Origin: Streptomyces sp. NBC_00341
Lineage (GTDB): Bacteria; Actinomycetota; Actinomycetes; Streptomycetales; Streptomycetaceae
DNA length: 64,000 nucleotides
NCBI RefSeq assembly: GCF_041435055.1
Contig: NZ_CP108002.1
Span: forward strand, 3,038,001-3,102,000
Direction of reading: 5' to 3'
Shown here: piece after piece, positions 33,352 to 41,752 of the stretch
How positions within the stretch are numbered: position 1 is the first letter of the stretch
Layout of the letters: each line of letters begins with the position of its first letter
Program-made: the position numbers and the translations under genes
The notes under the pieces: model-generated
What the model was told of the DNA's origin: nothing
Seen by the model: the letters and a program-made list of their open reading frames with translations, nothing else
The model's database searches: none

Positions 33352-34110
33352 GTGGCGTTGAAGCCCGAACCGACCGCGCCGTTCCATTCGGTGCAGTACG
33401 CCCTCCGTGTTCTCGAAACGGTCTCCAAACACGGCAACGGCGTGACGGACACCCAGATCGCCCGGGAGACGGGACTGCCCGTCGGGCATCTCGCCTCCCT
33501 CCTGCTGATGCTGCGCCGCGAGGGGTACGTCGAGCAGATCGCCGACGGCGCGTATGTGATCGGCGCCTCACTGCTGCTGCTCGGCTCCGGCGCGGCGCGC
33601 AGACAGGCCGTGGAGGCCCGGCTCCAGCAGGCGCTGGTGCAGCTGCGCGACTCGGTCGGCGCGGCGATCTACATCAGCCGGTACGTGGACGGCGAGATCC
33701 GGGTCACCCAGTACGCCGACGGGCCGCGCACCCCGGCGGTCAACGAGTGGGTGGACTTCAGGTCCTCGGCGCACGCCTCGGCCATCGGCAAGTGCCTGCT
33801 GACCCAGCTGGACCAGAACGGCCGCCGCGACCACATCTCCCGGCACAAGACCGCCCGGCTGACGTCGCGGACGATCACGAGCGAGCAGGTCCTCTTCTCC
33901 AAGCTGGACAGCCAGCCGGCGACGGTCCCGGTGCTCGACCTCCAGGAGTACGCGGTCGGCACGGTGTGCGCGGCGGTGCCGCTGACCGCCGGGGCGTCGG
34001 CGGGATGCCTGGCGCTCTCGCTGCCCGTCGAGGACGCGCACCGACTGCGCGAGGCGGCGGACACGCTGAACCGGCGCGCGGCCCCGGTGCTGCTGTCCCT
34101 GGCCCTGTAG
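33352..34110 (+). CDS. IclR-family transcriptional regulator
   Basis: The 252-residue protein has an N-terminal winged helix (residues ~10-75: VLETVSKHGNGVTDTQIARE ... EGYVEQIADGAYVIG) and an IclR effector domain to the end. That domain includes SSAHASAIGKCLL and a conserved CAAVPLTAGASAGCLALSLP. GTG 33352 follows AGGGGGAAA. It lies downstream of and co-oriented with the ehu-type operon, so it may control that uptake system. The effector is unknown. Confidence 0.85.
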   Translation: MALKPEPTAPFHSVQYALRVLETVSKHGNGVTDTQIARETGLPVGHLASLLLMLRREGYVEQIADGAYVIGASLLLLGSGAARRQAVEARLQQALVQLRDSVGAAIYISRYVDGEIRVTQYADGPRTPAVNEWVDFRSSAHASAIGKCLLTQLDQNGRRDHISRHKTARLTSRTITSEQVLFSKLDSQPATVPVLDLQEYAVGTVCAAVPLTAGASAGCLALSLPVEDAHRLREAADTLNRRAAPVLLSLAL

Positions 34111-34197
34111 GGCCTGGCTCGACAGCCCCGTGGACCCGGTCCGCCGGGGGGTGTCATTCGCACCCCTGAGGACCAGGTATTATTTTCGAGTCAGCAG

Positions 34198-34271
34198 GCG
34201 CCGCTAGCTCAGTTGGTTAGAGCAGCTGACTCTTAATCAGCGGGTCCGGGGTTCGAGTCCCTGGCGGCGCA
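34198..34271 (+). tRNA. tRNA-Lys (anticodon CTT), copy 2
   Basis: It is base-for-base identical to the copy at 20237. The leader again ends in GTCAGCAG, and a -10 candidate TATTAT (34178-34183) ends 14 bases upstream of the mature 5' end. Confidence 0.97.
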
Positions 34272-34276
34272 CAGAC

Positions 34277-34323
34277 AACGCACGAGGCGGTCTCCGTTCA
34301 ACGGGGACCGCCTCGTGCGTTTT
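34277..34323 (+). terminator. Terminator of tRNA-Lys copy 2
   Basis: A long stem with arms CGCACGAGGCGGTC (34279-34292) and GACCGCCTCGTGCG, extended by A-T pairs into a TTTT run, lies 5 bases after the tRNA. Confidence 0.9.
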
Positions 34324-34346
34324 GTGCTGCCCTTCGGTATGTACAA

Positions 34347-34401
34347 GTGTTTTACACGCTCGTACTAGACAGACGTTTTAAACGCTCGTATATTCCCAGG
34401 C
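34347..34401 (+). promoter_or_regulatory. MFS promoter with two operator palindromes and a leaderless start
   Basis: A -35 TAGACA (34366-34371) and -10 TATATT (34389-34394) are 17 bp apart, and the +1 predicted 7 bases later is the A of the MFS ATG. Two 11-bp palindromes flank the -35: GTGTTTTACAC (34347-34357) and CGTTTTAAACG (34374-34384). Each is followed by GCTCGTA, so the sites form a direct repeat with 26-bp spacing, 15 of 16 bases identical (GTTTTACACGCTCGTA and GTTTTAAACGCTCGTA). The second lies in the promoter spacer, a classic repressor position (TetR/MarR-like). Confidence 0.7.
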
Positions 34402-35907
34402 ATGACAACACCTACGGGCACTGCCACGGCACCCGGCGAGCGCGCCGGCCGCAAGGAGTGGACCGCTTTCGTGGTCCTGCTGCTCCCCCTCCTCCTGGTC
34501 TCGATGGACGTCTCCGTCCTCTTCTTCGCGATCCCGTCCATCGACCGGGACCTCGCGCCCAGCGCCACCCAGCAGCTCTGGATCTTCGATGTGTACGGCT
34601 TCGCCCTCTCCGGCCTGCTCATCACGATGGGCTCGCTCGGCGACCGGATCGGCCGCCGCAAGCTGCTGATGATCGGCGCCCTCGCCTTCAGCGCCGCCTC
34701 GGTCGGCGCCGCCTACGCCTCCAGCCCCGAGATGCTCATCGCGGCCCGCGCCCTGCTGGGGATCGGCGGTGCGACGCTGATGCCGTCGACGATGGGCCTG
34801 GTACGGAACATGTTCCGCGACGAGACGCAGCGCAGCCGGGCCGTCGGCATCTGGTCCGGCGCCATGGCCGGCGGGATCGCGCTCGGATCGGTGCTCAGCG
34901 GCGTCATGCTGGAGCACTTCTGGTGGGGTTCGGTCTTCCTGATCAACGTGCCGGCGATGGTGCTGCTGCTGGTCCTGGTGCCGGTGCTGGTGCCGGAGTT
35001 CAAGGACCCGGCCCCGGGCCGCTTCGACTTCCTCAGCGTGCCGCTGTCGATGGGCTCGGTGCTGCCGGTCGTCTACGGGGTCAAGGAGACCGCCGCCCAC
35101 GGTATGGACGCGCGCAATGCCCTGATCATCGTCGCCGGGCTCGTCATCGGCTGGTTCTTCGTCCGCCGGCAGCGCGGCCGGGAGGACGCGATGATCAGCC
35201 GGGAGCTGTTCCGCGGCCGTGGCTTCGCCGCCGGGATCGGGCTGAACGCGCTGGCCTCCTTCGCGATGATGGGCTCCGCCTTCTTCACCACCCAGTACCT
35301 CCAGTCGGTGCTCGGCATGAGCACGATGGAGGCCTCGCTCTGGAGCCTGGCACCGTCCCTGGCGGTCGGTGCCGCCGCGCCCACCGCCACGGCCGTCGCC
35401 CAGCGGGTCGAGCGGAGCCGGGTCGTCTGCGCCGGCTTCGTGATCGCGGCGGCCGGCTTCGGCGTCCTCGCCCTGTCCGGTACCGACTCGCTGTGGGTGC
35501 TGCTCGTCGGATCGGCCGTGATGAGCAGTGGCATCGTGACCGTCATGGCGCTCGTATCGGACATGGCACTGTCCACCAGCCCGCCGGAGAAGGCGAGTTC
35601 GGCCGCCTCCCTGCTGGAGACCGGGCAGGAGTTCGGCGGGGCGATGGGGATGGCGCTGCTGGGTGCGGTGGCGACCGCGGTGTACACCGCCCAGATGCCG
35701 GACTCGGCGCCCGCCGTGGCCCGCAAGACGCTGCCGGGGGCGCTGTCCACGGGTGACGGTTCGCTGATCTCGCTCGGCCGGGAGGCCTTCGTGCACAGCA
35801 TGAGCTACGCCTCGGTGGCCGGGGCGCTGCTCCTGCTGGCGGGGGCGGTCCTCGCGGTGACGCAGCTGCGGCGGGCGATGCTCTCACGCCCGTCCGGCGT
35901 CCGATGA
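34402..35907 (+). CDS. MFS drug-efflux transporter (DHA2, 14 TM)
   Basis: The 501-residue membrane protein has about 14 hydrophobic segments. The motifs are MDVSVLFFAIPSIDRDL, LITMGSLGDRIGRRKLLMIG (motif A) and LLGIGGATLMPSTMGLV. It resembles QacA/SmvA-type multidrug pumps. It is the only gene between tRNA-Lys 2 and the acyl-CoA synthetase, with a well-formed double operator upstream but no repressor gene adjacent. The stop overlaps the convergent acyl-CoA synthetase stop by 24 bases. Confidence 0.88.
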   Translation: MTTPTGTATAPGERAGRKEWTAFVVLLLPLLLVSMDVSVLFFAIPSIDRDLAPSATQQLWIFDVYGFALSGLLITMGSLGDRIGRRKLLMIGALAFSAASVGAAYASSPEMLIAARALLGIGGATLMPSTMGLVRNMFRDETQRSRAVGIWSGAMAGGIALGSVLSGVMLEHFWWGSVFLINVPAMVLLLVLVPVLVPEFKDPAPGRFDFLSVPLSMGSVLPVVYGVKETAAHGMDARNALIIVAGLVIGWFFVRRQRGREDAMISRELFRGRGFAAGIGLNALASFAMMGSAFFTTQYLQSVLGMSTMEASLWSLAPSLAVGAAAPTATAVAQRVERSRVVCAGFVIAAAGFGVLALSGTDSLWVLLVGSAVMSSGIVTVMALVSDMALSTSPPEKASSAASLLETGQEFGGAMGMALLGAVATAVYTAQMPDSAPAVARKTLPGALSTGDGSLISLGREAFVHSMSYASVAGALLLLAGAVLAVTQLRRAMLSRPSGVR

Positions 35908-37560
35908 CAGCAGACCGGCCCGGCCGTGCTCCTCGAACTCCGCCGTGAGGGAGGTCAGTTGTTCCTCACCGAACGGTACGTACGCACCCTCCCGGTCCCG
36001 GTACCACACAGCGGTCCCGGCCCGGAATCCCGCCAGGCGCAGCCCGGCCCGGTGCACCTTGTTCGTCGCGGTCACCGGCATCGTCGGCACGATCCGCACG
36101 AACCGGGGTGCCATCTTCGTGCCCAGGTCGGGCTGGTCCCGGAGGAAGGCGGCGAAGGCGGCCGGATCGAAGCCGGCCCCCTCGCGCAGCGCCAGCGCCG
36201 CCATGACCTGGTCCCCCGCGACCGGGTCGGGCACCGCGTAGACCGCGACGGCCGCCGCGTCCGCCCAGCGGGCCAGGATGTTCTCGATCATCGCGGCGGC
36301 CAGGTTCTCGCTGTCGACCCGGAGCCGGTCCTCGGTGCGGCCGGCGAAGTAGAGGAAGCCGTCGGGGTCGCGGAAGAAGAGGTCGCCGGTCCAGTACCAG
36401 CCGTTACGCACCCGGGCCGCGTCCGCCTCCTCGTTGCGCCAGTAGCCCTCGAACGGGGTCCGGCCCCGGTTGACCAGCTCCCCTATCGCGGCGGCGCCGT
36501 TGAGCAGCTTCCCGCCCTCGTCGAATACGGCGGCGACCCGCTCGCGGCCCGTCTCGGGGTCGACGACCGCGAGGTCGTCGCGGTCCGCGGCCCGGCCGAT
36601 CGCGCCGGGCGGGGTGTCCGGGGTCCGCTGGATCGCGGCGCCGCCCTCCGAGGAGCCGTAGCCCTCGACCAGCCGCACCCCGAACCGCTCCCGGAAGCGG
36701 GCCGCGTCCACCGCGCCCGCCTCGGTGCCGAAGCCGATCCGCAGCGGGTGCTCCCGGTCGTCGGGGCGCTCCGGGGTGGCCAGCAGGTACTGCACGGCGC
36801 GGCCGACGTAGGTGAAGTAGGTGGCCCCGTGGGCGCGTACGTCGGAGAGGAATCCGGAGGCGGAGAAGCGGCGGCGCAGCGCCACGGCGGCGCCGCCGGC
36901 CAGCGCCGGGGCCCAGTCCGCGATCACCGCGTTGCCGTGGAACATCGGCATGCAGATGTAGTGGACGTCCTCGCGGCCGATGCCGAAGTGCTCGACGAGC
37001 GAGTGGCCGGCCGCGGCGAGCCGGCCCTGGGTGCAGAGCGCGGCCTTGGGGGCGCCGGTGGAGCCGGAGGTGAAGTAGAGCAGCATCCGGGTTCCGGGCC
37101 CGGGGCGGGCGATGACCGTGTCGCCCGGCTCGGCCCCGGCGTAGGGTGCGAGCAGGGCGGCGTACGCCTCGGTGTCCGTGACCAGTACCCGTACGCCCGG
37201 GAGTTCCAGGCCGTCGAGCAGCGGCAGGTGGGCGCGCTCGGTGATCAGCACCCGGCATTCGGTGTGCGTGATGTCGCGGGCCAGCTCGGCGCCGCGGCGG
37301 GTGGGGTTGATGCCGGCGACGGCGGCCCCGGCCAGGGCCGCCGCGCTCAACCACAGGGGGAATTCAGGGGTGTTGTCGAGCAGCACCCCGAGGTGCGGTT
37401 CGCCGCCCGCCGGCAGCAGATCCGCCAGGAGCGCGGCCCGTGCGGCAGCGCCCGAGGCGACCTGGTGGTGGCTGAGAACGGTGTCCTCGTGCCGTAATCC
37501 CGGCCGGTGGTCGCCCCATTGGCGCTGTACGAGCTCCGCGACGGTGCCTGCGCTCCTCAT
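35884..37560 (-). CDS. Fatty-acyl-CoA synthetase / AMP-dependent ligase
   Basis: The ~558-residue enzyme has the AMP-binding P-loop LLYFTSGSTGAPKAAL and the adenylate motif VEGYGSSEGG. It also has WYWTGDLFFRDPDGFLYFAGR (with the hinge Asp/Arg) and a C-terminal lysine region (PVTATNKVHRAGLR). It activates a carboxylic acid to the acyl-CoA through an acyl-AMP; the HGNAVIADW and VLACS/FATP-like spacing point to long-chain substrates. ATG 37560 (MRSAGTVAELV) is chosen because the upstream in-frame part overlaps the LPMO gene. Confidence 0.88.
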   Translation of the reverse strand: MRSAGTVAELVQRQWGDHRPGLRHEDTVLSHHQVASGAAARAALLADLLPAGGEPHLGVLLDNTPEFPLWLSAAALAGAAVAGINPTRRGAELARDITHTECRVLITERAHLPLLDGLELPGVRVLVTDTEAYAALLAPYAGAEPGDTVIARPGPGTRMLLYFTSGSTGAPKAALCTQGRLAAAGHSLVEHFGIGREDVHYICMPMFHGNAVIADWAPALAGGAAVALRRRFSASGFLSDVRAHGATYFTYVGRAVQYLLATPERPDDREHPLRIGFGTEAGAVDAARFRERFGVRLVEGYGSSEGGAAIQRTPDTPPGAIGRAADRDDLAVVDPETGRERVAAVFDEGGKLLNGAAAIGELVNRGRTPFEGYWRNEEADAARVRNGWYWTGDLFFRDPDGFLYFAGRTEDRLRVDSENLAAAMIENILARWADAAAVAVYAVPDPVAGDQVMAALALREGAGFDPAAFAAFLRDQPDLGTKMAPRFVRIVPTMPVTATNKVHRAGLRLAGFRAGTAVWYRDREGAYVPFGEEQLTSLTAEFEEHGRAGLLSSDAGRA

Positions 37561-37586
37561 GGCGCCGCACGGTAACTGACTATGCG

Positions 37587-38177
37587 TCAGAACTGAACAT
37601 CGGAGCACGAGTAGAACGCGTTGGCCGTGTCCGAGATGTTCCAGACGCTCAGGATGATGTGCTTCCCGGTCTTCTGAGTGGGGATGGTGCCCTGCTGGGT
37701 CAGCGTGGCGGGGGGCTGCTGGTTGTTGTACGGCACCGTCATGAAGGGCTGGGCCTCCAGGTCGGAGCGCTTGAGCGGCTTGGTGGGGTCCCAGCCGTTC
37801 TTGGTGATGTAGTAGCGGAAGTCCGTGGTGGCGTGCCGGGCGGTGAACTGCCAGCGGAAGCTGAAGCCCTGACCTGCGGTGACGTGGGTGGCGGGCCAGT
37901 TGCCGCCGCGCGGGTCGTCGAGCTGCGCGAACTCGCCGTGGCCACCGGAACAGATCGCACCGTCGGCGGGGCCGGCCGCCGGGAAGCCCTTGGGGCCCTC
38001 GACGCTCTGCGGCTCCCACTGGATGTTGCCGCAGCCGGTCACCGTGCCGTTGGCACAGAGCTTCTGACGACTGATGGGGTTGTCGGTGTAGCCGTGGCTG
38101 CTGGCACTGCTGGTCGCGAACATCGAGACGCCCGCCACCGCCAGGCCCACCAGGGCCGCACTTGTCTTCTTACGCAT
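37587..38177 (-). CDS. Secreted AA10 lytic polysaccharide monooxygenase (chitin-active)
   Basis: The 196-residue protein has a signal peptide ending ...SSASS, followed by mature HGYTDNPISRQKLC. The new N-terminal histidine (H28) and H98 (PATHVTAG) form the copper 'histidine brace'. Four-plus cysteines (KLCANGTVTGCG, GAICSGGHG, YSCSDVQF) make the usual disulfides. It is a single AA10 domain without a carbohydrate-binding module. It cleaves chitin or cellulose oxidatively and would work with the GH18 chitinase at 4.8 kb. A DasR-type box lies ~60 bases upstream of the start. Confidence 0.92.
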   Translation of the reverse strand: MRKKTSAALVGLAVAGVSMFATSSASSHGYTDNPISRQKLCANGTVTGCGNIQWEPQSVEGPKGFPAAGPADGAICSGGHGEFAQLDDPRGGNWPATHVTAGQGFSFRWQFTARHATTDFRYYITKNGWDPTKPLKRSDLEAQPFMTVPYNNQQPPATLTQQGTIPTQKTGKHIILSVWNISDTANAFYSCSDVQF

Positions 38178-38236
38178 TGCTGACGCTCCTCGGATACGTG
38201 GGGGAGGTTCCATGAGCACTGCTGCGCGCGTTTCGT

Positions 38237-38250
38237 GCGGTCTAGACCAA
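38237..38250. promoter_or_regulatory. DasR-type operator upstream of the LPMO gene
   Basis: CGGTCTAGACCA at 38238-38249 contains the perfect 10-bp palindrome GGTCTAGACC, matching the known Streptomyces DasR consensus (TGGTCTAGACCA) in 11 of 12 positions. A weaker half-like site TGTCCAGACCA lies at about 38278. DasR represses chitin and N-acetylglucosamine genes, which fits an LPMO. Confidence 0.8.
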
Positions 38251-38336
38251 GGCCTAGATTATTGACGGATCATGAACATGTCCAGACCAATGTGAGTTGG
38301 ATTCCGGTTCACCTCACACCGGTCTCCGGGGCCACT

Positions 38337-40031
38337 TCAGGCACTGTCCCCACCACCGCGTCCGGTGTAGAAAGCCACCGTCAGATCCTTCACCAGTGAC
38401 TTCCGTTCGTAGTCGTCCAGTTCCACGAGCCCCCGGGCGGTCAGCCGGCTGACCGTGTCGTCCACCGCGTCCACCACCGAAGTCAGCACGCTGTCGCGGT
38501 GTTTGGCGTCGATGGCCGCGATCCGGCGCCGCTGCATGGCCGCGGCCACCTCCGGGGCGTACTCGATCCCCGTCGGCTGCGCCGAGTACACCTCGATGCC
38601 GACCGGCTCGCAGTCCGCCTTCAGCATCCGGGTCAGCGCGTCGCCCACGGCCTCGGCGTTGCGCAGGGTGTGGGCGTCCTCGTGGAAGGCGTCGGCGGGC
38701 AGTTGCGAGAGGACCCGGGCCATCGCCGCCTCCACCTGCTCCCGCAGGTACTCCTCGTGGTCCGCGATGCCCAGCGTCGCCCGCACGGTGTCCTCGACCC
38801 GCCACACGACGAGGACGACGACCCGCAGCGCCGTGCCGTTCGCGTCCACCGCGGGCAGCGGCTCGCTGCGCCAGTGCCGCAGCCGGACATCGACCCGGCG
38901 GCGCAGCAGCAGCGGGCTGACCCACATCAGCCCGGTGCGCCGCACGCTGCCCCGGTACTGGCCGAAGAGGGTGAGCACCCACGCGTACCCGACCCGGCCG
39001 CGGGTCAGCCCGCCGAGCGCGAAGAGCACTCCGGTCAGCAGCAGCGCGAGCGCCGCCCAGGCGCCGAGGCCGATGCCGTCGTAGGGACGCGGGCCGAGCC
39101 CGAGCCGGGACAGCACTCCGCCCGGCAGCGCGCCCGTCCACCACAGGACCCCGCCCGCCGCGGCGAGTGAGGCCAGGGCTGCGAGCAGGGCCGCCCAGCC
39201 GGGCAGCGCGGGTCCCGGCCGTTCGTTCAGCCGTGGGTCCGCGACCGGCGCGGGCCGGGTGGACGGCCGCACCTGCCCCGACCGGGGCGGCGGCGGCCGC
39301 CGGACACCGGCCGGCTGCTCGATCCCGGACGCCCCGCGGACGACGGTGGCCGGCAGTGCGACGGCGTCGGAGGCGACCTCGGGGTCGTCGCGGAAGAGCA
39401 GGTGCACCGGGATGGAGGCGGTGCGCTCGTTGGCGATGACCGAGTGATGGCGTCCGGTGTCCACCCGCACCTGGGTGCGCATCTCGGTACGCGTGTCGGT
39501 ACGCGTCTCGGTGCGCGTCTCGCCCGTGTCGTCGTCGCCGAAGGACAGCGAGAGGGAGGGCCCGAGGTCCCGGCGGGCCGGGGCGAGCCCAGGGCCGGGG
39601 AGGAACGGCCCCACCGCCAGGGCCGGTTGCCCCGGATCACGCGCGCCCTCGCGCACCTCCGCGTCCGCTCCCCCGTCCGGCCCGGTGGCCGCGTCCGGAG
39701 CCGGGGCCGTGCCCGGAACAGAGACCGAGGCGGAGGTCGCGCCGAAGGCGGAGCCCCCGCGTTCGCCCGCGCCCGGCGTCAGGTCCAGCACCAGGTCGAC
39801 CACGGAGTCCGGCCCGGACCGCACCCCCGGACCGGTCCCGCGCTCCACCCCCGGCTCCGGCGCCGACCAGTCGTAGGGCCCGCCGGGACCCGCCCGCTCC
39901 GGCCGGTCCGGGGCGGCCCACTCCCGCACCGGGAGCGCCCCGTACCTCTCCTCGCCGTGCCCCGGGTTCTCCGGGCTCCCGTTCTCTCCGTGCTCCTGGT
40001 TCCCGGAGCTGTCCGGCACCGTGGATCGCAT
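38337..40031 (-). CDS. SPFH/band-7 (stomatin-like) membrane protein with long disordered N-terminus
   Basis: The ~564-residue protein starts with ~260 disordered residues rich in Gly, Pro and acidic groups. They include a repetitive ETRTETRTDTRTEMRTQ stretch encoded by a 12-bp repeat. Two membrane helices follow (about 275-300 and 315-345), then an SPFH domain (RRVDVRLRHWRSEPLPAVDANGT ... VLVVWRVEDTVRATLGIADHEEYLREQVEAAMARVL). The SPFH domain scaffolds membrane microdomains. ATG 40031 is preferred over ATG 40046 because GGAGG lies 5-6 bases upstream. The stop codon lies 158 bases from the divergent LPMO control region. Confidence 0.82.
   Translation of the reverse strand: MRSTVPDSSGNQEHGENGSPENPGHGEERYGALPVREWAAPDRPERAGPGGPYDWSAPEPGVERGTGPGVRSGPDSVVDLVLDLTPGAGERGGSAFGATSASVSVPGTAPAPDAATGPDGGADAEVREGARDPGQPALAVGPFLPGPGLAPARRDLGPSLSLSFGDDDTGETRTETRTDTRTEMRTQVRVDTGRHHSVIANERTASIPVHLLFRDDPEVASDAVALPATVVRGASGIEQPAGVRRPPPPRSGQVRPSTRPAPVADPRLNERPGPALPGWAALLAALASLAAAGGVLWWTGALPGGVLSRLGLGPRPYDGIGLGAWAALALLLTGVLFALGGLTRGRVGYAWVLTLFGQYRGSVRRTGLMWVSPLLLRRRVDVRLRHWRSEPLPAVDANGTALRVVVLVVWRVEDTVRATLGIADHEEYLREQVEAAMARVLSQLPADAFHEDAHTLRNAEAVGDALTRMLKADCEPVGIEVYSAQPTGIEYAPEVAAAMQRRRIAAIDAKHRDSVLTSVVDAVDDTVSRLTARGLVELDDYERKSLVKDLTVAFYTGRGGGDSA
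39466..39535. repeat. Coding 12-bp minisatellite in the SPFH gene
   Basis: Units of the type CGGT(A/G)CGCGT(C/G)T and neighbours repeat about five times, encoding (T-R-T-E/D)n in the disordered N-terminal region. Copy number is expected to vary between strains. Confidence 0.75.
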
Positions 40032-40056
40032 TCCCGCCTCCGTCATGTGCGTCGTG

Positions 40057-41451
40057 TCACGCGAAGAGTCGCCGCCAGGTCTCCGGACCCGGATAGCCGT
40101 CGGCCTCCGCACCCCGCCAGCCCTGGGCCTTCTGGAAGGCCTCGACATTGCGCCGGTCCGCCTCGGTCCACCGGGGGCCGGGGCCCGACAGGTAGTACTT
40201 GCCGTATCCCTTCTTCACCAACTGTTTCCCGAGCCGGTCGACATGGCTGTTGGACTGACCCGTCCGGAAATAGCCCCGACCGGGGAAGGCGGGCACCGCC
40301 GTGGAACCGCCCTGGCCGCCCACGGGGATGCTGCGGCCGGTGCCGCCGGTCAGCAGACGCCAGGTGTCGGGGCCCGGGATGCCGTCGGCCTCCTTGCCCT
40401 TCCAGCCCTGGGCCTTCTGGAACGCCTCGGTCGCCTGCCGGTCGGCGCTGCCCCAGGCGGGTCCGGGGCCGACCTTGTAGAAGCGTTTGCCGCCGCGCGC
40501 GACGAGCAGTTTGCCGAGCTGGGTGACGTAGGCGTTGTTGGCGCCCGGACCGAACTTCCCGGCTCCCGGGAACCCCGTCGTCGAGCCGCTGCCGCCGGTT
40601 CCGGTGCTCAGCCCCTTGTAGCGGTAGGCGACGTAGCTGCCCGAGTTGGACCAGTACGCGATGGGCGTCGTCTGCTTGCGGGTGTGCGGCGTGGTCTGCT
40701 CGTACGCCGTGTAGTGGGTGTGCGTGTAGTCCGTCCAGCCGCCGAAGATCGTGACGTGCGAGCCCTTCGAGGGGTCGGCCGGGTTGTGGAAGAGCAGGAT
40801 GTCGCCGGGCTGGAGATCCTCCCGGGCGATCCGCGTCCCGTACGAGGCGAGGCTGCCGGTCCACTCGTTGCCCGGCAGGTTCCAGGCCATCGACACATAG
40901 CCGGAGCAGTCCTGGCGGTACCCGTCCGACCAGTACTTGCTCATGTTGTACGGGACCTGCGCGGTGATCCATTTCTTGGCGCGGTTGATGATGTCGGCCC
41001 GGCTGGTCTTGCGCAGCACGGGCGTGCCCGTCTGCGAGGCCGGCGGGCCGGAGGCCCCCGCACCCTGCAACGGACCCGGCCCGCCCTGCGGACTCTCAGG
41101 TCCGGGGTCGGCCGGATCGGCCGCGTCCCCCGGCTCTGCCGGAAGGGCCAGCCCCACCGGTACCGCGCCGGCGGCCGGGGCCGGACCGGCCCCCGGCGCC
41201 GGGTCGCCCGGCAGGGCCGGATCGGTCACCGGGGCGGGGTCGGCCGCCGCCGTCGCCGCCTCCGCCAGACCGGCGCTCAGCACCACCCCGGCGGCGGTGA
41301 CCAGCACCAGCGCGCGCCGCGCGCCGTGCGCGGCCGGATGTCCTCCCTGCCGCGTCGGCAGTGCCGCGGCTGCGGTTCGCCGTCGTACGGCGCACCCCGC
41401 ACAGGTGCAGTCGATGGCGGGTACGTACTCCTCGAAGGCCGGCACAGTCAT
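40057..41451 (-). CDS. Secreted NlpC/P60-like hydrolase with two peptidoglycan-binding domains
   Basis: The 464-residue protein has a long cytoplasmic-like start, a hydrophobic segment (RRALVLVTAAGVVLSAGLAEA, ~45-65) and an Ala/Pro/Gly linker. The catalytic domain at ~150-290 has the nucleophile in QDCSGYVSMAW and histidine in KGSHVTIFGGW. Two similar C-terminal modules (~310-385 and ~395-464) share ATEAFQKAQGW... PGPDTWRLL and VEAFQKAQGW...PGPETWRRLF, typical of peptidoglycan-binding or spore-wall domains. It likely cleaves cell-wall peptides. A Cys pair near the N-terminus (DCTCAGC) is unusual. It ends 26 bases upstream of the SPFH gene start on the same strand, so they may be cotranscribed. 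Confidence 0.8.
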   Translation of the reverse strand: MTVPAFEEYVPAIDCTCAGCAVRRRTAAAALPTRQGGHPAAHGARRALVLVTAAGVVLSAGLAEAATAAADPAPVTDPALPGDPAPGAGPAPAAGAVPVGLALPAEPGDAADPADPGPESPQGGPGPLQGAGASGPPASQTGTPVLRKTSRADIINRAKKWITAQVPYNMSKYWSDGYRQDCSGYVSMAWNLPGNEWTGSLASYGTRIAREDLQPGDILLFHNPADPSKGSHVTIFGGWTDYTHTHYTAYEQTTPHTRKQTTPIAYWSNSGSYVAYRYKGLSTGTGGSGSTTGFPGAGKFGPGANNAYVTQLGKLLVARGGKRFYKVGPGPAWGSADRQATEAFQKAQGWKGKEADGIPGPDTWRLLTGGTGRSIPVGGQGGSTAVPAFPGRGYFRTGQSNSHVDRLGKQLVKKGYGKYYLSGPGPRWTEADRRNVEAFQKAQGWRGAEADGYPGPETWRRLFA

Positions 41452-41634
41452 GCGATTCCCTCCGCAGTTGTCAAGATCTTTGGGAGCATCTGTACGGGCG
41501 TCAGTGTCTCAACTCTCCGGACATATCGCATTTTGACGGATAGAAGAGAAAAAACGACCATCCGACAGGCCGGGTCGGGCCGGAAATGGTCGGGAGCACC
41601 GCCCCGAATCGGGTAGAGTTCTCCAGGTCAGCAG

Positions 41635-41708
41635 GCGCCGCTAGCTCAGTTGGTTAGAGCAGCTGACTCTTAATCAGCGGGTCCGGGGTTCGAGTCCCTG
41701 GCGGCGCA
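41635..41708 (+). tRNA. tRNA-Lys (anticodon CTT), copy 3
   Basis: This is the third identical copy, again with leader GTCAGCAG and a -10 candidate TAGAGT (41614-41619) ending 15 bases before the tRNA. Confidence 0.97.
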
Positions 41709-41713
41709 CGCAT

Positions 41714-41752
41714 AGTCAAGGCCCCCTCACCACGCGCGAGGGGGCCTTGACT
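41714..41752 (+). terminator. Terminator of tRNA-Lys copy 3
   Basis: A perfect 15-bp stem AGTCAAGGCCCCCTC / GAGGGGGCCTTGACT with a 9-nt loop, followed by GTTTT. Confidence 0.92.
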
